This document shows, piece after piece, positions 1 through 10,118 of a stretch of DNA of 64,000 nt. The number at the start of each line of letters is the position of its first letter. The stretch's first letter is position 1. Origin of the DNA: Adenanthera pavonina. Lineage: Eukaryota; Streptophyta; Magnoliopsida; Fabales; Fabaceae. The notes beneath the pieces are model-generated. The model searched no databases and was not told the DNA's origin. It worked only from the letters and a program-made list of their open reading frames with translations. Location of the stretch: contig JAIVEN010000022.1 in NCBI GenBank assembly GCA_026686845.1, positions 20,620,001-20,684,000 on the forward strand. The letters are read 5' to 3'. Made by a program: the position numbers and the translations under genes.

Positions 1-226
1 TATGCATTACAATCCAAAAGATATCATGTATAGTAGATCAAGTAAAGAGATTTATTAGCTCATTTAAAGTTCAACAAGAACAGTTTATTGCAACCAAGAA
101 ATTCTTTCATTTCATCAAATGTCATTTTACAAGAAACAATAATGCAACACATTACAAAATACAGAAACACAATACACAAACAATAGAAACATAAAATAGC
201 ACTACAAGAGGAACCAAGCATAAGTT

Positions 227-2421
227 CTAATCACTTTTTCTTTGACTTGGTCTTCTTGCTGTAAGTTTTTCCTGAAGGCTCTGCAGCAGACTTTCTAGTT
301 TGCTGACTCTTCTCCCCCTTTTTGGCATCATCGGGAAGGTGAAAAAAATTAGTAGGAGGAGGGATCTAAGAACTGGAATAGCTTGAAGAGGCACAGGGAC
401 AAATGGCATTTCTTGATTGAGCTTTGGCAAGGACTCAGAAACTTCTGAACTTGTGTCTTCATCTTCATCATCAGAAATCTCAAGAAGTTCAAAAATTTCT
501 TGCCTTGTAACTACCAATTGTGCTCTTCTTTCCTCCGAGAAACCATAATATGTAACAGGTGAGGGAGCAGGAGGAGGAAACAATTCTTCAAGTCTTCTTC
601 TCTGAGCTTTCGAGAGAGCATTGTGTGCAATGGCTTCCAAATCAACAAAAGGCACAATGCTTCTTTCTTCATTTAGGGCAGCCTGCATGAATGGTGAAGT
701 AGAGATGGCTGCCACTAATCTTTCTACTTGCTCAAATTCTCGCTGGGACAGGATTGACTCTTGAGCTTCTACTAGAATGGGTCATGAGAGCTTAAATCCT
801 GAGGGCCTTCTTCTTCCATACCATAGTCCAAGGAAGGACCAAGACTTGGTGTGCTCAGTGTGACAACAACCTCAGTATCATCTACAGTATCATCATGCTC
901 AGGAGAGGCTAGCACAAAGGGGCTTAGAGGCTCAGGAGTTGGAGACTTAGCACGCTCTGAGAATCCTGGCTAAGGTGGAGCTGATGTGGTAGGAATGGCA
1001 TTCTGAATGTCTTCATATGCATTAGCAACCACTTTCATGTTCTTGGCCAACTGGTGGATCTGATCTTACAGATGAGCAAATTTGGCATTTTGCTCATCCC
1101 TGATGCTGAGTATGAGTGTAGAAAAACTGTCATACAACTCAATGATCTTGGTTGGCTTAGCACGAGAGGAGAAAGTAGATGGAATGTGAGCAAGCAGAGA
1201 TGGAGATGGAACAGGCTGAGAAGGCTGAGGTATAGGTCTTGTAGGAGCCTCAGAGGTACCTTCTTGCTATAGGAAGGCATCTTCATCAAAGAAGAGATCT
1301 TCAAATTTTCCTGCTTCCTTCCCAATCCATCTTCCATCTTTTCTTTCAATCCCCATTCTTTGTAGCTCCTCTTCCTTGAAAATCTCAGTGGGCTTCCCTT
1401 TCCCCTTCTCAAGGTGCTGAATTCGAGCATATTGTAGAATCTTGGAAATGATAGCTCCATAGAGGAGTGTAGAGTCTTTCCTCTGATCCCTTGCCTTGAT
1501 CATGTGTTGGAGAATGATAGGTCCCTAGTTGAGAAGCTTCCCACGCATGATTGCTAACATTACATGTGCCTCTGCCCTTGTGATTAGATTGAAGCTACCT
1601 CCTTTGTTGAAGATAATCCTAGACATTATGTAGTGTAGGATCCTTACTTGAGCACTGAGGTCAGTGGGCTTCAGCAAACTTATGAGTGGCCTATTTTCCT
1701 TTCTTCTGAACAAAGTGTTTAGGATTGTGCTCTCCTTGTAGTTTAGGAATGGTCCACCTTCTTCATCAGCAGTCTTTGCCTCATCCATATATCCAGAAGC
1801 AGTGATGTCAATTTTAAGGCCATCTTGCCTTGGAATTTCTGATACTTCATTAAGAGTTTCATCTGTGAGCCAGATGGTCCTTGATCTCAGATTGACCTCC
1901 CACTTCTTCTTCTTGCTGTTGTACTTCAGAGAGGCATACCATGTCTTAACCACTTCATCATCATACCTCTCCAGTATTTCTAACAGATTCTTATATCTCA
2001 GCATCCATAGTCCAACATCAAAATTGTTTGAGAATAAGAAATCTTCCATATTCACACAATGAGGCTTTATTACCTTTTTGCTCACAAACTTGGTTGAGTA
2101 TTCCTCCTGAATCTGAGGAGTGCTCCATAATGGCATTGTTGTAAGTTGGTATTCTCTAGATTTAGTACTAGAGGAGGAAGTGGAAACAATAACAGCAGCA
2201 GCAGGAACAGGAACCGAAGGCTCTGTTTTCTTTGGTGAAGAGGGTCCAGCTTTCTTTGATTCACCCTTTGGAGTTGTTTTCTGTCATTTGGAGGGAGTTG
2301 TCTTGCTTGATTTGGCTTTGCTCTTCGGTTTTTCCCCCTCCTTTGAGGCATATTAGGATTTGACCGTTCTCTTTGGTCGTGCCTCTCCCTTTCCAACTTC
2401 TGGATTCTTTACTCTTGCCAT
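227..2421 (-). pseudogene. Extra ORF downstream of pol (ORF3 region), fragmented
   Basis: After pol and a spacer, the same strand opens with ATG at 2421 (MARVKNPEVGKGEARPKR), hits a stop within 23 codons, then continues in other frames. The best preserved piece is 203 aa at 1525-2136 (VGLWMLRYKNLLEILERYDD, WEVNLRSRTIWLTDETLNEV, VRILHYIMSRIIFNKGGSFN). This resembles the 'putative plant transposon protein' type seen in many plant retroelements rather than a membrane envelope: no signal peptide or transmembrane segment is visible. The C-terminal end (227-715) is Ser/Glu-rich with a basic tail. Function is unknown; family assignment is from memory. Confidence 0.55.
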
Positions 2422-3417
2422 TTATGTGGATGAATATTTCAGAATGAAGCTGAGAATGAGTTTATAGGATATGAAAAGGAGTTTAAATGGTGGGAAATGA
2501 AGATTTACGTTCAGAATTAAAGAGCATTGAAGAGAGAATTTGAACAGACTCAGAGAAGAGATGAATAGGGTTGCATCTGTTCAGAGGAAAAATGTCGGTA
2601 TTAACGTGTGTAACCGCCTAACAGACGAATTTTGAGGGGTCAAAATTCAAACTTCGAGCAATTAAAAGTTAAACCATTCAGCAAAGCTTATTGACAGATG
2701 AATTTTATTCTGAAGGTTTGTCTGACAGAGGCTTGGTCCAAGCAGCATAAGATAAACAGACAAACTTTGTTTCAACAAAGTTCGAATTTCGAAGAACATG
2801 CATCAAGCAATAATCAATGCAACAAATAACAGACAAATTATGCATATGAAAATTCGTCTTTCAGAGATTCAACATAATGAGCATGTTTCAACAGACGAAT
2901 TTTGAATCAGAAATTCGAATTTCTACACTTTATAAAGGTACTCTAACATGCATATGTTAAGAAATAGACATTCGTATAATCATCATGTTGGACAAAGATA
3001 ACATTGAAACTTTTATTCTTGAAAATTCGTACTTTCAAATATCAACAAACAAATTTCGAGGAACCACCGAGAACTGTTACAATGTAAATCAAGCAGAAGT
3101 TCGTCTGTTGGGCATCTAAATTCGAATGTTGAGCATGCTGATTCGTTCAAAAACACAATTTATCAAGGAAATTCATCTAACACATAACTAAAATGTGAAT
3201 TTCAACTTTAAAAACTTACATAATGGATCCAAAACTCAGATTTCTTGCTGTCTCTTTCACCTTTTAACTGTTCCATTCTGATTTGCTCCATTTTTCAGAT
3301 CTATTGTCATTTAAACTCATGTGGAGCACCTGCAACTTACATTAAATTTACTCCAATGCTAAAGTTAGAATTAAATTAATGTCAGAAATTCTAAGACAGA
3401 TTGATGCAGAAATTTAC
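2422..3417 (-). repeat. Non-coding spacer with LTR-like TTCGTCTG/TTCGAATTT motifs
   Basis: No ORF of note. The spacer between pol and the extra ORF contains scattered copies of the motifs CAGACGAATTTTGA, GTTCGTCTGTTG and AAATTCGAATTTC. The same motifs fill the outer LTR at 9060-9860. They look like degenerate members of one short repeat family carried in two places of the element. Confidence 0.5.
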
Positions 3418-4920
3418 TTATAGTTTATTGGGATTTACCATACCAAATTCTCTCCTGATTTTACAATACCTATCTTCTAAAAGAGGCTTTGTTAAGATGT
3501 CAACTACTTGATCTTCTGTAGGTATGTATTCTAATCTGATCTCTTCTTTCAGAACATGATCTCTTGTGAAGTGGTGCCTAACTTCAATATGCTTCGTCCT
3601 TGAATGCATGACTGGATTCTTTGTGATGTTAATGGCACTTTGGTTGTCACGCATTATGGGTATTTCTTTATCTTAATCTCAAGATCTTCAAGTTGCTATT
3701 TCATCCAAATGACGTGGGCACAACAGCTTCCGGCTGCAATACATTCAGCTTCTGCTATAGATAAGGCCACATTGTTTTGCTTCCTGCTAAACCATGAAAC
3801 CAAGGATCCTCCAAGAAACTGACATGTTCCACTTGTGCTTTTTCTATCAATTCTGGATCCTGCAAAGTCAACATCAGTGTATCCTTTCAAATCTTCTCCA
3901 TTGCCCTTAGGATACCAAAGACCCATCTGTGATATTCTAATTAGATATCTGAAAATACATTTTACAGCAGTTACATGGGTTTCTTTGAGGCATGATTTAA
4001 ATCTTGTACACATGCAGACACTGAACATAATGTCAGGTCTACTGGCAGTTAAGTATAGCAGAAATCCAATCATTCTTCTATACTGGGTTATGTCAAACAT
4101 TTTACCCTCTTCATCTATATCCAGTTTGGTTGCAGTAGCCATAGGTGTTCCCATTGGCTTAGCATTCTCCATACTAAACTTTTTCAGCAATTCTTTCAGA
4201 TACTTGGATTGATTGAGAAAGATATCATCATCATGCTACTTGATTTGCAATCCAAGGAAGAAGTTGAGCTCACCCATCATAGACATTTTGAATTCTCCCT
4301 GCATTAGCTTAGAAAAATTCTTGCAAAGAGATTCATTAGTAGCATCAAATATAATATCGTCAACATAGATTTGAACAATTAGTAAATCTTTATTTTCTTT
4401 CTTAGTGAATAAGGTTGTATCTACTTTTCCTCTATTGAACCCCTTTTTAGTTAGAAAATTACTTAATCTTTCATATCATGCTCTAGGAGCTTGCTTTAAA
4501 CCGTAAAAGGCTTTCTTTAGTTTATAAATATGGTTCAGTTTTGTAGAGTCCTCGAAGCCTGGAGGTTGGTCTACATAAACTTCTTCCATAATATATCCAT
4601 TAAGAAAAGCACTCTTCACATCCATTTGATATAACATAATATTTTTCATGTATGCATAGGCTAACAAAATTCTGATTGCTTCTAATCTAGCCATTGGAGC
4701 AAAGATTTCTTCAAAATCAATACATTCTTCTTGATTATATCCTTTTGCAACTAGTCTAGCTTTATCCCTGATTATTGATCCTAATTCATCAAGTTTATTT
4801 CTAAAAACTCATTTAGTGCCAATGACAGGATGATTTTTGGGTCTAGGCACTAAATCCCAAACTTGATTTCTTTCAAACTGATTTAACTCATCTTGCATAG
4901 TTACAATCCAATATTTATTA
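3418..4920 (-). pseudogene. Reverse transcriptase-RNase H of the copia element (broken)
   Basis: The RT core reads MDVKSAFLNGYIMEEVYVDQ, then GLKQAPRA followed by a stop, and the catalytic YVDD in QIYVDDIIF (about 4350). The RNase H part shows GYTDVDFAGSRIDRKSTSG and AEAECIAAG (about 3700-3900). A stop or frame change lies near 4475 and 4230, and again after HVIWMK at 3696; the last conserved block ends at 3418 (INPNKL-like terminus). The enzyme would copy the element's RNA in the cytoplasm. Clearly copia by motif, clearly inactive by breaks. Confidence 0.85.
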
Positions 4921-5063
4921 GTTAAGGCTTCCTCAGTACATTTAGGTTCAATTTGTGAAATGAAAGCACAATTTATCATTTGATCCCTTAACTATTTTTT
5001 GGTTTTAACTTTCTCTTGAACATCCCTAATCACTTGATCAATAGGATGATTCCTTTGATATCT

Positions 5064-6380
5064 CTAAGCTCTAGGGAGTTCTTGAGACATTCCTTCATTA
5101 TTTTCATTCTCAAAATCTTTCTCCTGAATATTTTCCTCTATGTTAATAGATTCAGATATTTTTGGAGGTTCAAATTTACCTTCATCAAAAAGATCTAAAT
5201 TTTTAAAGTTTGAAATAAGATCATCCTTATTAGTGACATATTTGGAAACAGTTTCATTTTCAATAAATACTACATGCACAGATTCTTCTACTAAATTAGA
5301 CTTCTTATTAAAAACTTTATATGCCTTATTTCTACTAGAATAGCCTAGAAATATACCTTCATCAGATTTGGCATCAAACTTACCCAGATTTTCCTTTCCA
5401 TTGTTGTGGATGAAGCACTTGCAGCCGAACACATGTAGATGTGAGAGATTTGGCTTTCTTCCTTTGCACAGCTCATAAGAAGTCTTCCCAAGGATTGGTC
5501 TGACGTAGGCTCTATTTATGATGTAGCTTGCTGTGTTTACTGCATCAGCCCGAAATACTTGAGAGAATTTCTTTTCATTCAGCATTGCTCTAGTCATCTC
5601 TCCAATTGTTCTGTTCTTCCTTTCCACTACTCCTTTTTGTTAAGGAGTTCTTGGAGCTAAGAAGTTGTGATCAATTCCTTGCTCATCACAATACTCCAGG
5701 AAGTATGAATTCTCAAACTCTCCTCCATGATCTGACCTGATAGACACAATAGAAATACCTTTCTCATTTTGCACTTTCTCAGCTAAGGTTACAAATGCAT
5801 CAAACGTATCACTCTTAGAATAAAGAAACAGTGTCCAGGTAAATCTAGAGTAATCATCCATAATTACAAGCACATACAAATTTCCACCAATGCTTTTTAC
5901 CCTAGATGGACCAATCAGATCTATATGCAATAGTTCTAGTGGTCTAGTTGTAGTGACTATGTTTTTAGATTTAAAAGAAGATTTGATTTGTTTTCCTTTT
6001 AGGCATACATCACATTCTTTGTCCTTTTCAAAAGTGATTTTTGGTAGGCCAGTGACTAATTCATTTTTAGCCAGTTTTGATAGTTGATTCATGTTAACAT
6101 GAGCTAATCTTCTATGCCACAACCAACTATCATTATCCTGGCTAATCAAACAGATAGAATCTAAGGGAGGAAGTTCATCAAAATCAATAGTATAGCAGTT
6201 ACCATCCCTTTGAGCTTTGAGGATTATTTTGTGATCACTTTTTCTGATGACCAGGCAGAACTTTGAGTCAAACAGTACCCAGTTTCCTTTGTCACATGTC
6301 TGACTCACACTTAGCAGATTGTGGTTGAGGCCAGTTACAAACAGCACCTCTTCAATGGATGTTTTAGGATTCTTGCCCAT
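5064..6380 (-). pseudogene. Integrase of the copia element (one nonsense break)
   Basis: The N-terminal HHCC finger is visible as LWHRRLAHVNMNQL followed by CDVCLKGK. The catalytic core shows the first Asp in LLHIDLIGPS, the second in IRSDHGGEFENSYF, and continues with WRKNR-like VERKNRTIGEMTRAML. The C-terminal GKTSYELCKGRKPNLSHL block, a hallmark of copia integrases, is intact. One TAA around 5640 interrupts the conserved stretch after FLAPRTP; the reading frame is the same on both sides, so this looks like a single base change. The protein would insert the element's cDNA. Confidence 0.8.
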
Positions 6381-6556
6381 AATGTCAATGCCAACTATTT
6401 TGCCATATTAATCACCTCCAAATGTCACATTTCCTCCTTTCTTGTCTCTACGGATGATGAATTTCTCCTTATCACCAGTCATATGGCTTGAGCAGGCACT
6501 GTCCATATACCATTTGTTGCTCCTTTTAGCTTTAAGACAGATCTACAAAACAAGGT
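6380..6556 (-). pseudogene. Retropepsin region of the copia element
   Basis: Between gag and integrase the - strand encodes WYMDSACSSHMTGDKEKF (about 6515-6465). Copia proteases normally have D-S-G-(C/A)-S-x-H-M-T-G-D here; this copy has D-S-A, so Gly of the active-site triplet is replaced. A stop follows shortly (GGD then stop) before YGKIVGIDIMGKN. The segment should cleave Gag-Pol, but in this copy is very probably inactive. Confidence 0.65.
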
Positions 6557-8353
6557 TCATATTTTCTTTTTAGGTACCCAAATTTGCTTGGGTCCTTTTC
6601 TGTCAGTAGTCTTTTCTCTAGATACATATGTACCTTTGTGAACCCATTTAACCTTCATGTCAAGTCCATTTTTCTTTAAGGCACATGAATTGGAAATAAG
6701 TCCCTTCTTGTTACAGAAGTGACAGGTGGTAAAGGGACTGCTAGATTGAGAAGTAGGAAGAAAACAATGCAGATAATATTTTTGTTTTGCATGCCTTGGT
6801 TGATTATACGATTTAATGTGATGTGAAATATGATCTTTCTTTCCATTGCCACTAGCATGCACAAAATGTCTCATGTACACATTTAGATTTTTCTTCCTAA
6901 TCTTTTCTTTTACAGCACAAGGATCATAGCCAAGTCCAGTCTTTCCCTGTGATATTCTTTGACTTCCCATTAAAGCAAACAACATGTCTTTTCCTTTAGC
7001 GAGTCTAGACATGCTTTTTACCGGATAGTCATTAGTTTGTTTCAACTCAATGCATGATTTACAACAAGCAGATTCAGTATGCAGAGAAGCAGTTTCAGAG
7101 ATGTTGCATTGAGATTCTAGTTTGTTAATCTTTTTCTTAGCTTGCTTAAGTTCTTTGGCAATCTTGGCAAACTCATCATGCAATTCATGAAATGCATCCA
7201 GTAATTCAGAATAGGAAGGTTCAGATTCATATACCTCTTCCTCTTGATCATTGTTGGATGGAGTTTCAGCTTCTTCGGATGCAAGAGCCATCAAACAGAT
7301 GTTGGCAATCTCTTCTTCATCACCTTCTTCCTCATCTGAGCTATTGCCCCAGATTGATGAGATGTAAGCTCTTTTTGTCTTGACTTTGTCTACAGCTTTC
7401 TTTTCTTTTTCTTGCTTCTTGAGGAATTGTGGGCAATCTCATTTAATGTGTCCCTGCTTCTTGCACTCATAGCAGGTTACTAGCTCTTTTCCTTCTCTCT
7501 TACTATCTCCAGCTGCTCCTTTCTTGAAGAATTTTTTGCTTCTTTTCTTGTTGTAAAATCTTCCAAATTTTCTAACTATCATAGCCAAAGTTTCTTCATC
7601 TAACTCATCTCCATCATCAGACTCTTCTTCTTTCTCCTCAGCAGCTTTCAGAGTAAGAGCCTTCCTCTTTCTGTCTTGTCCAGCCTCTTTGAGAGCCTTT
7701 ATCTTTCCTTTGTATTCCTCAAGGCTACCGAAGAGGGCTGTGATAAACGCCATTAATTGTCCTCTGGCTTCCTCTATTGCTGTTACTTTGGGTTGCCACT
7801 CCAAAGGAAGAGCTCTGAGGATCTTTTTGACTTTTTCTGTCTAAGTGTACTCTTGACCCAGACTCTTTAGTTGATTCACAATGAGGGTGAATCTCTTCTG
7901 TAGCTCTTTTATGCTTTCTCCTTCTGCCATCCTGAAGCTTTCATATTCACCTATACATGTGTTTAATTTGTTTTCGCTTACTCTAGTTGTTCCTTCGTGA
8001 GCAATTTGCTAGGTGTCCTACATTTCCTTGGCAGTGGAACACTGTGAGACCCTATAGAATTCATCTTGATTTAATGCACTAACCAAGCAGTATTTTGCCT
8101 TGAAGTTCAGCAAGACTCTTCTTCTATCTTCCTCGTTCCATTCTGCTTCTGGCTTCTCTATGTACTTCCCATCATCCTGCAATGCCATTGGAACAAAATC
8201 TCCCTTTTGGATGACGGACCAGATGTCCAGATCAATTGACTAAAGATAGATTTGCATCCTCATCTTCCAGTATCCATAGTATTCTCCACTGAAGCCAGGT
8301 GGTCTATTTGTGTTGTTTCCCTCTGGTAGTATGCTTTCTCCAAAGCCAGCCAT
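6557..8353 (-). pseudogene. gag region of the copia element (broken)
   Basis: The ATG at 8353 opens MAGFGESILPEGN, with NRPPGFSGEYYGYWKMRM shortly after, the usual start of SIRE-type Gag. It is followed by a UBN2-like capsid region rich in Lys and Glu. A zinc knuckle CYECKKQGHIK sits near 7440, with a stop codon inside the knuckle before DCP. A downstream acidic and coiled-coil-like stretch (SELLDAFHELHDEFAKIAKELKQAKKKI) continues to 6557. At least four stops or frame changes (for example at 8240, near 7980-8020 and at 7439) mean no full Gag could be made. Gag normally packages the RNA in virus-like particles. Confidence 0.75.
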
Positions 8354-8390
8354 TGTATTTCTCGGACTGTTAAATCCTTTGATAGGGAAC

Positions 8391-8405
8391 CAGGCTCTAA
8401 TACCA
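8391..8405 (-). other. Primer-binding site (initiator tRNA-Met type)
   Basis: The - strand reads TGGTATTAGAGCCTG, which matches the usual plant retroelement primer site TGGTATCAGAGC with one change. It begins two bases inside the LTR end, the normal spacing. It fixes the LTR boundary at 8408 and the - orientation of the element. Confidence 0.8.
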
Positions 8406-8407
8406 CT

Positions 8408-10069
8408 TGTTAAATAAGCTGGCTTCCCAAGACGTGGGGTAAATTGGGAAGTTTGAAAATTTTTCTGCAAAACGTCAAGAAAGTGAAGAAAGTAAAGTGT
8501 GATGGTAAAATAGAGTATAAATGAATAAACAGTAAAAGTAGCAGTAGGGAAGAGAAGACACAAATATTTATCCTGGTTTGGTCTCTCAACTTGACTTACG
8601 TCCAGTCCCCAAGTCACCACTTGAGATTTTTCACTATTCTGCAAGAATTCAGTAGGCTTCTTCCAAATGCCTCTGTACAAAGTTGATGCTCTGTTTCTAG
8701 AGCTCACACTTTCACTCTTTGCACTCTCACTAGGTGCTTCCCAAATCTCTTGTGATATCCCCTTACCAGAAAATCTTTCTTCCAGACGAAGCTAAGATTG
8801 TTTGCAATGAATAAACTCTCTTAATCATAGTGTATATGAAAGTTAAAGCACAAATATTGAAGTATGTGAGAGTAGGGGACTTTGAGTAAATGATTTGGCA
8901 GAGTTTCAGTATATATAAAGTTAAAATCATTACCCACATCTTCAAATGAAGTTCTATTTATAGATTTCTGCCTCAACTATACGTTAGAGACAAGATCTAG
9001 CCGTTAGAGACGTTACCCAATGGTTACTCTGAGAAATTATCCTTTTACCAACCGCATTTAATGCTTCTAACACTCAAAGTTCAAATTTCAATTGGTCAAC
9101 AGATGAATTTCACAGAAACTGAAAGTTACAGCCTTTAACGTTGAACTCCCGAAGTTCGTCTGTCGTGAAGCAAAATTCAAATTTTCATCTTTAGAAAATG
9201 ATTCTATGTTGGAACATACGAATTTTCATGTAGAAAGTCTTTCTGTTAAGTGTAAACAGTAATTTCATTTTGCTACAATGCCTTCAAAATTCGAATTTTC
9301 GAACCCAAAATTCATTTGTCAGAAACTGGTTCAATGAGGCACAATAGTTCATTAACTCGAAATTCGAATTTTCAAAGGGCAAAGTTCGTCTGTCAGAGAG
9401 ACCTCTTTTCAGACTTACTTTAAAGTTAGAATTTATGAATTTTGTTATTTCTATGTCAACATATCAACACAACAGACTCACAAGCTTTGTGTCTGAAGTT
9501 TGAATTTTCAAGTTCAAAGTTCATCTGTCAGTGAGCAATTTTAAAGCTCTTTTTAAACTTGTTTTCAGATGAACTTTAACATATTCTCAGACGAATTTTT
9601 CAATTTTCATAAGTTGCATTTTATCTAAAATTTGAATTTTCAAAAGCCAAAGTTCGTCTGTCAAAGAAAGCTCTTTTTAGACACAAATCAAAATTTGAAT
9701 TTCTCAAGTCAAAATTCATCTGTCAGAGAAGCCTCTTCTTAGACTTGTTCATTTTCAATGCGAAATTCGAATTTCCAAAGCCAATGTTCGAATTTTCAAA
9801 ACAGCATATCAGTATAAACCTTTCAAACTTCGTCTGTTGGTGGGTGTTTTTCAAATATTCCATGAATTAACATAGAATCAAGGTTTTAAAACGTCTTTTC
9901 ACCAAATCAAAGTCTTTTACTCAAATTAAAACATTACTAAACATTCTATATCTATTCTTGCATTGATTTCTCCAGAATTCCTTCACTTGAAACCTTTTGT
10001 GCACCTTTGATATCTTTATTCCAAACTCTTGAAGGTTGGTTTGGAATCATCAAAACACTTGATTCAACA
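8408..10069 (-). repeat. 5' LTR of the copia element
   Basis: On the + strand the segment starts TGTTAAAT and ends ATTCAACA, giving matching inverted termini TGTT(A/G)AAT with TG...CA ends. It lies two bases from a tRNA-Met primer site, as a 5' LTR should. Length is 1662 bp. Its outer part (about 9060-9860) is filled with degenerate copies of a module combining AATTCGAATTTTC and GTTCGTCTGTC. Its inner part carries a TATA box and the start of the transcribed leader. Confidence 0.8.
8954..8963 (-). promoter_or_regulatory. TATA box of the LTR promoter
   Basis: The - strand reads CTATAAATAG, a near-perfect plant TATA box, about 550 bp before the primer-binding site. Transcription would then begin near 8930 and proceed toward gag. 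The position fits the U3/R boundary of a long copia LTR. This is inferred from the motif and location only. Confidence 0.5.
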
Positions 10070-10087
10070 TCTTGGCTTTCTCAAGAA

Positions 10088-10118
10088 CTAGAGTTTCAAC
10101 CCGTGCGTTGGCACGGGT
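10088..10118 (-). mobile_element. Helitron 3' terminus (hairpin plus CTAG)
   Basis: The - strand reads a perfect 8-bp-stem hairpin, ACCCGTGC-CAAC-GCACGGGT (10118-10099). It is followed 7 bases later by CTAG (10091-10088) and then T. A GC-rich hairpin 6-12 nt before a terminal CTRR with insertion next to T is the Helitron 3' signature. The body of the element would extend rightward into the gene-less 10.1-17.7 kb interval. Its 5' TC end could not be fixed; TCTCTAAAAA read on the - strand ending near 15935 is one possibility. Confidence 0.6.

Larger units (their letters stand above)
1..10069 (-). mobile_element. SIRE/Maximus-type Ty1/copia retrotransposon, incomplete at left edge
   Basis: Reading the - strand from 10069 down, the order is LTR, primer-binding site, gag with a CCHC knuckle, protease, integrase, reverse transcriptase, RNase H, a ~1-kb spacer, then a further coding stretch (2421-227). 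Integrase ahead of RT is diagnostic of Ty1/copia, and a long ORF after pol together with a >1.5-kb LTR is typical of the SIRE/Maximus lineage. Many in-frame stops and frame changes show the copy is not autonomous. The second LTR would lie left of base 1, so neither LTR divergence nor the target duplication can be checked here; the right flank after the LTR is TCTTG. The lineage is inferred from architecture, the superfamily from domain order. Confidence 0.85.

Noticed and set aside
9060..9860. Heat-shock elements in the copia LTR (GAATTTTC, TTCGAA words)
   Set aside because: Spacing does not give three correct alternating GAA/TTC units; the words are better explained by the degenerate repeat module.
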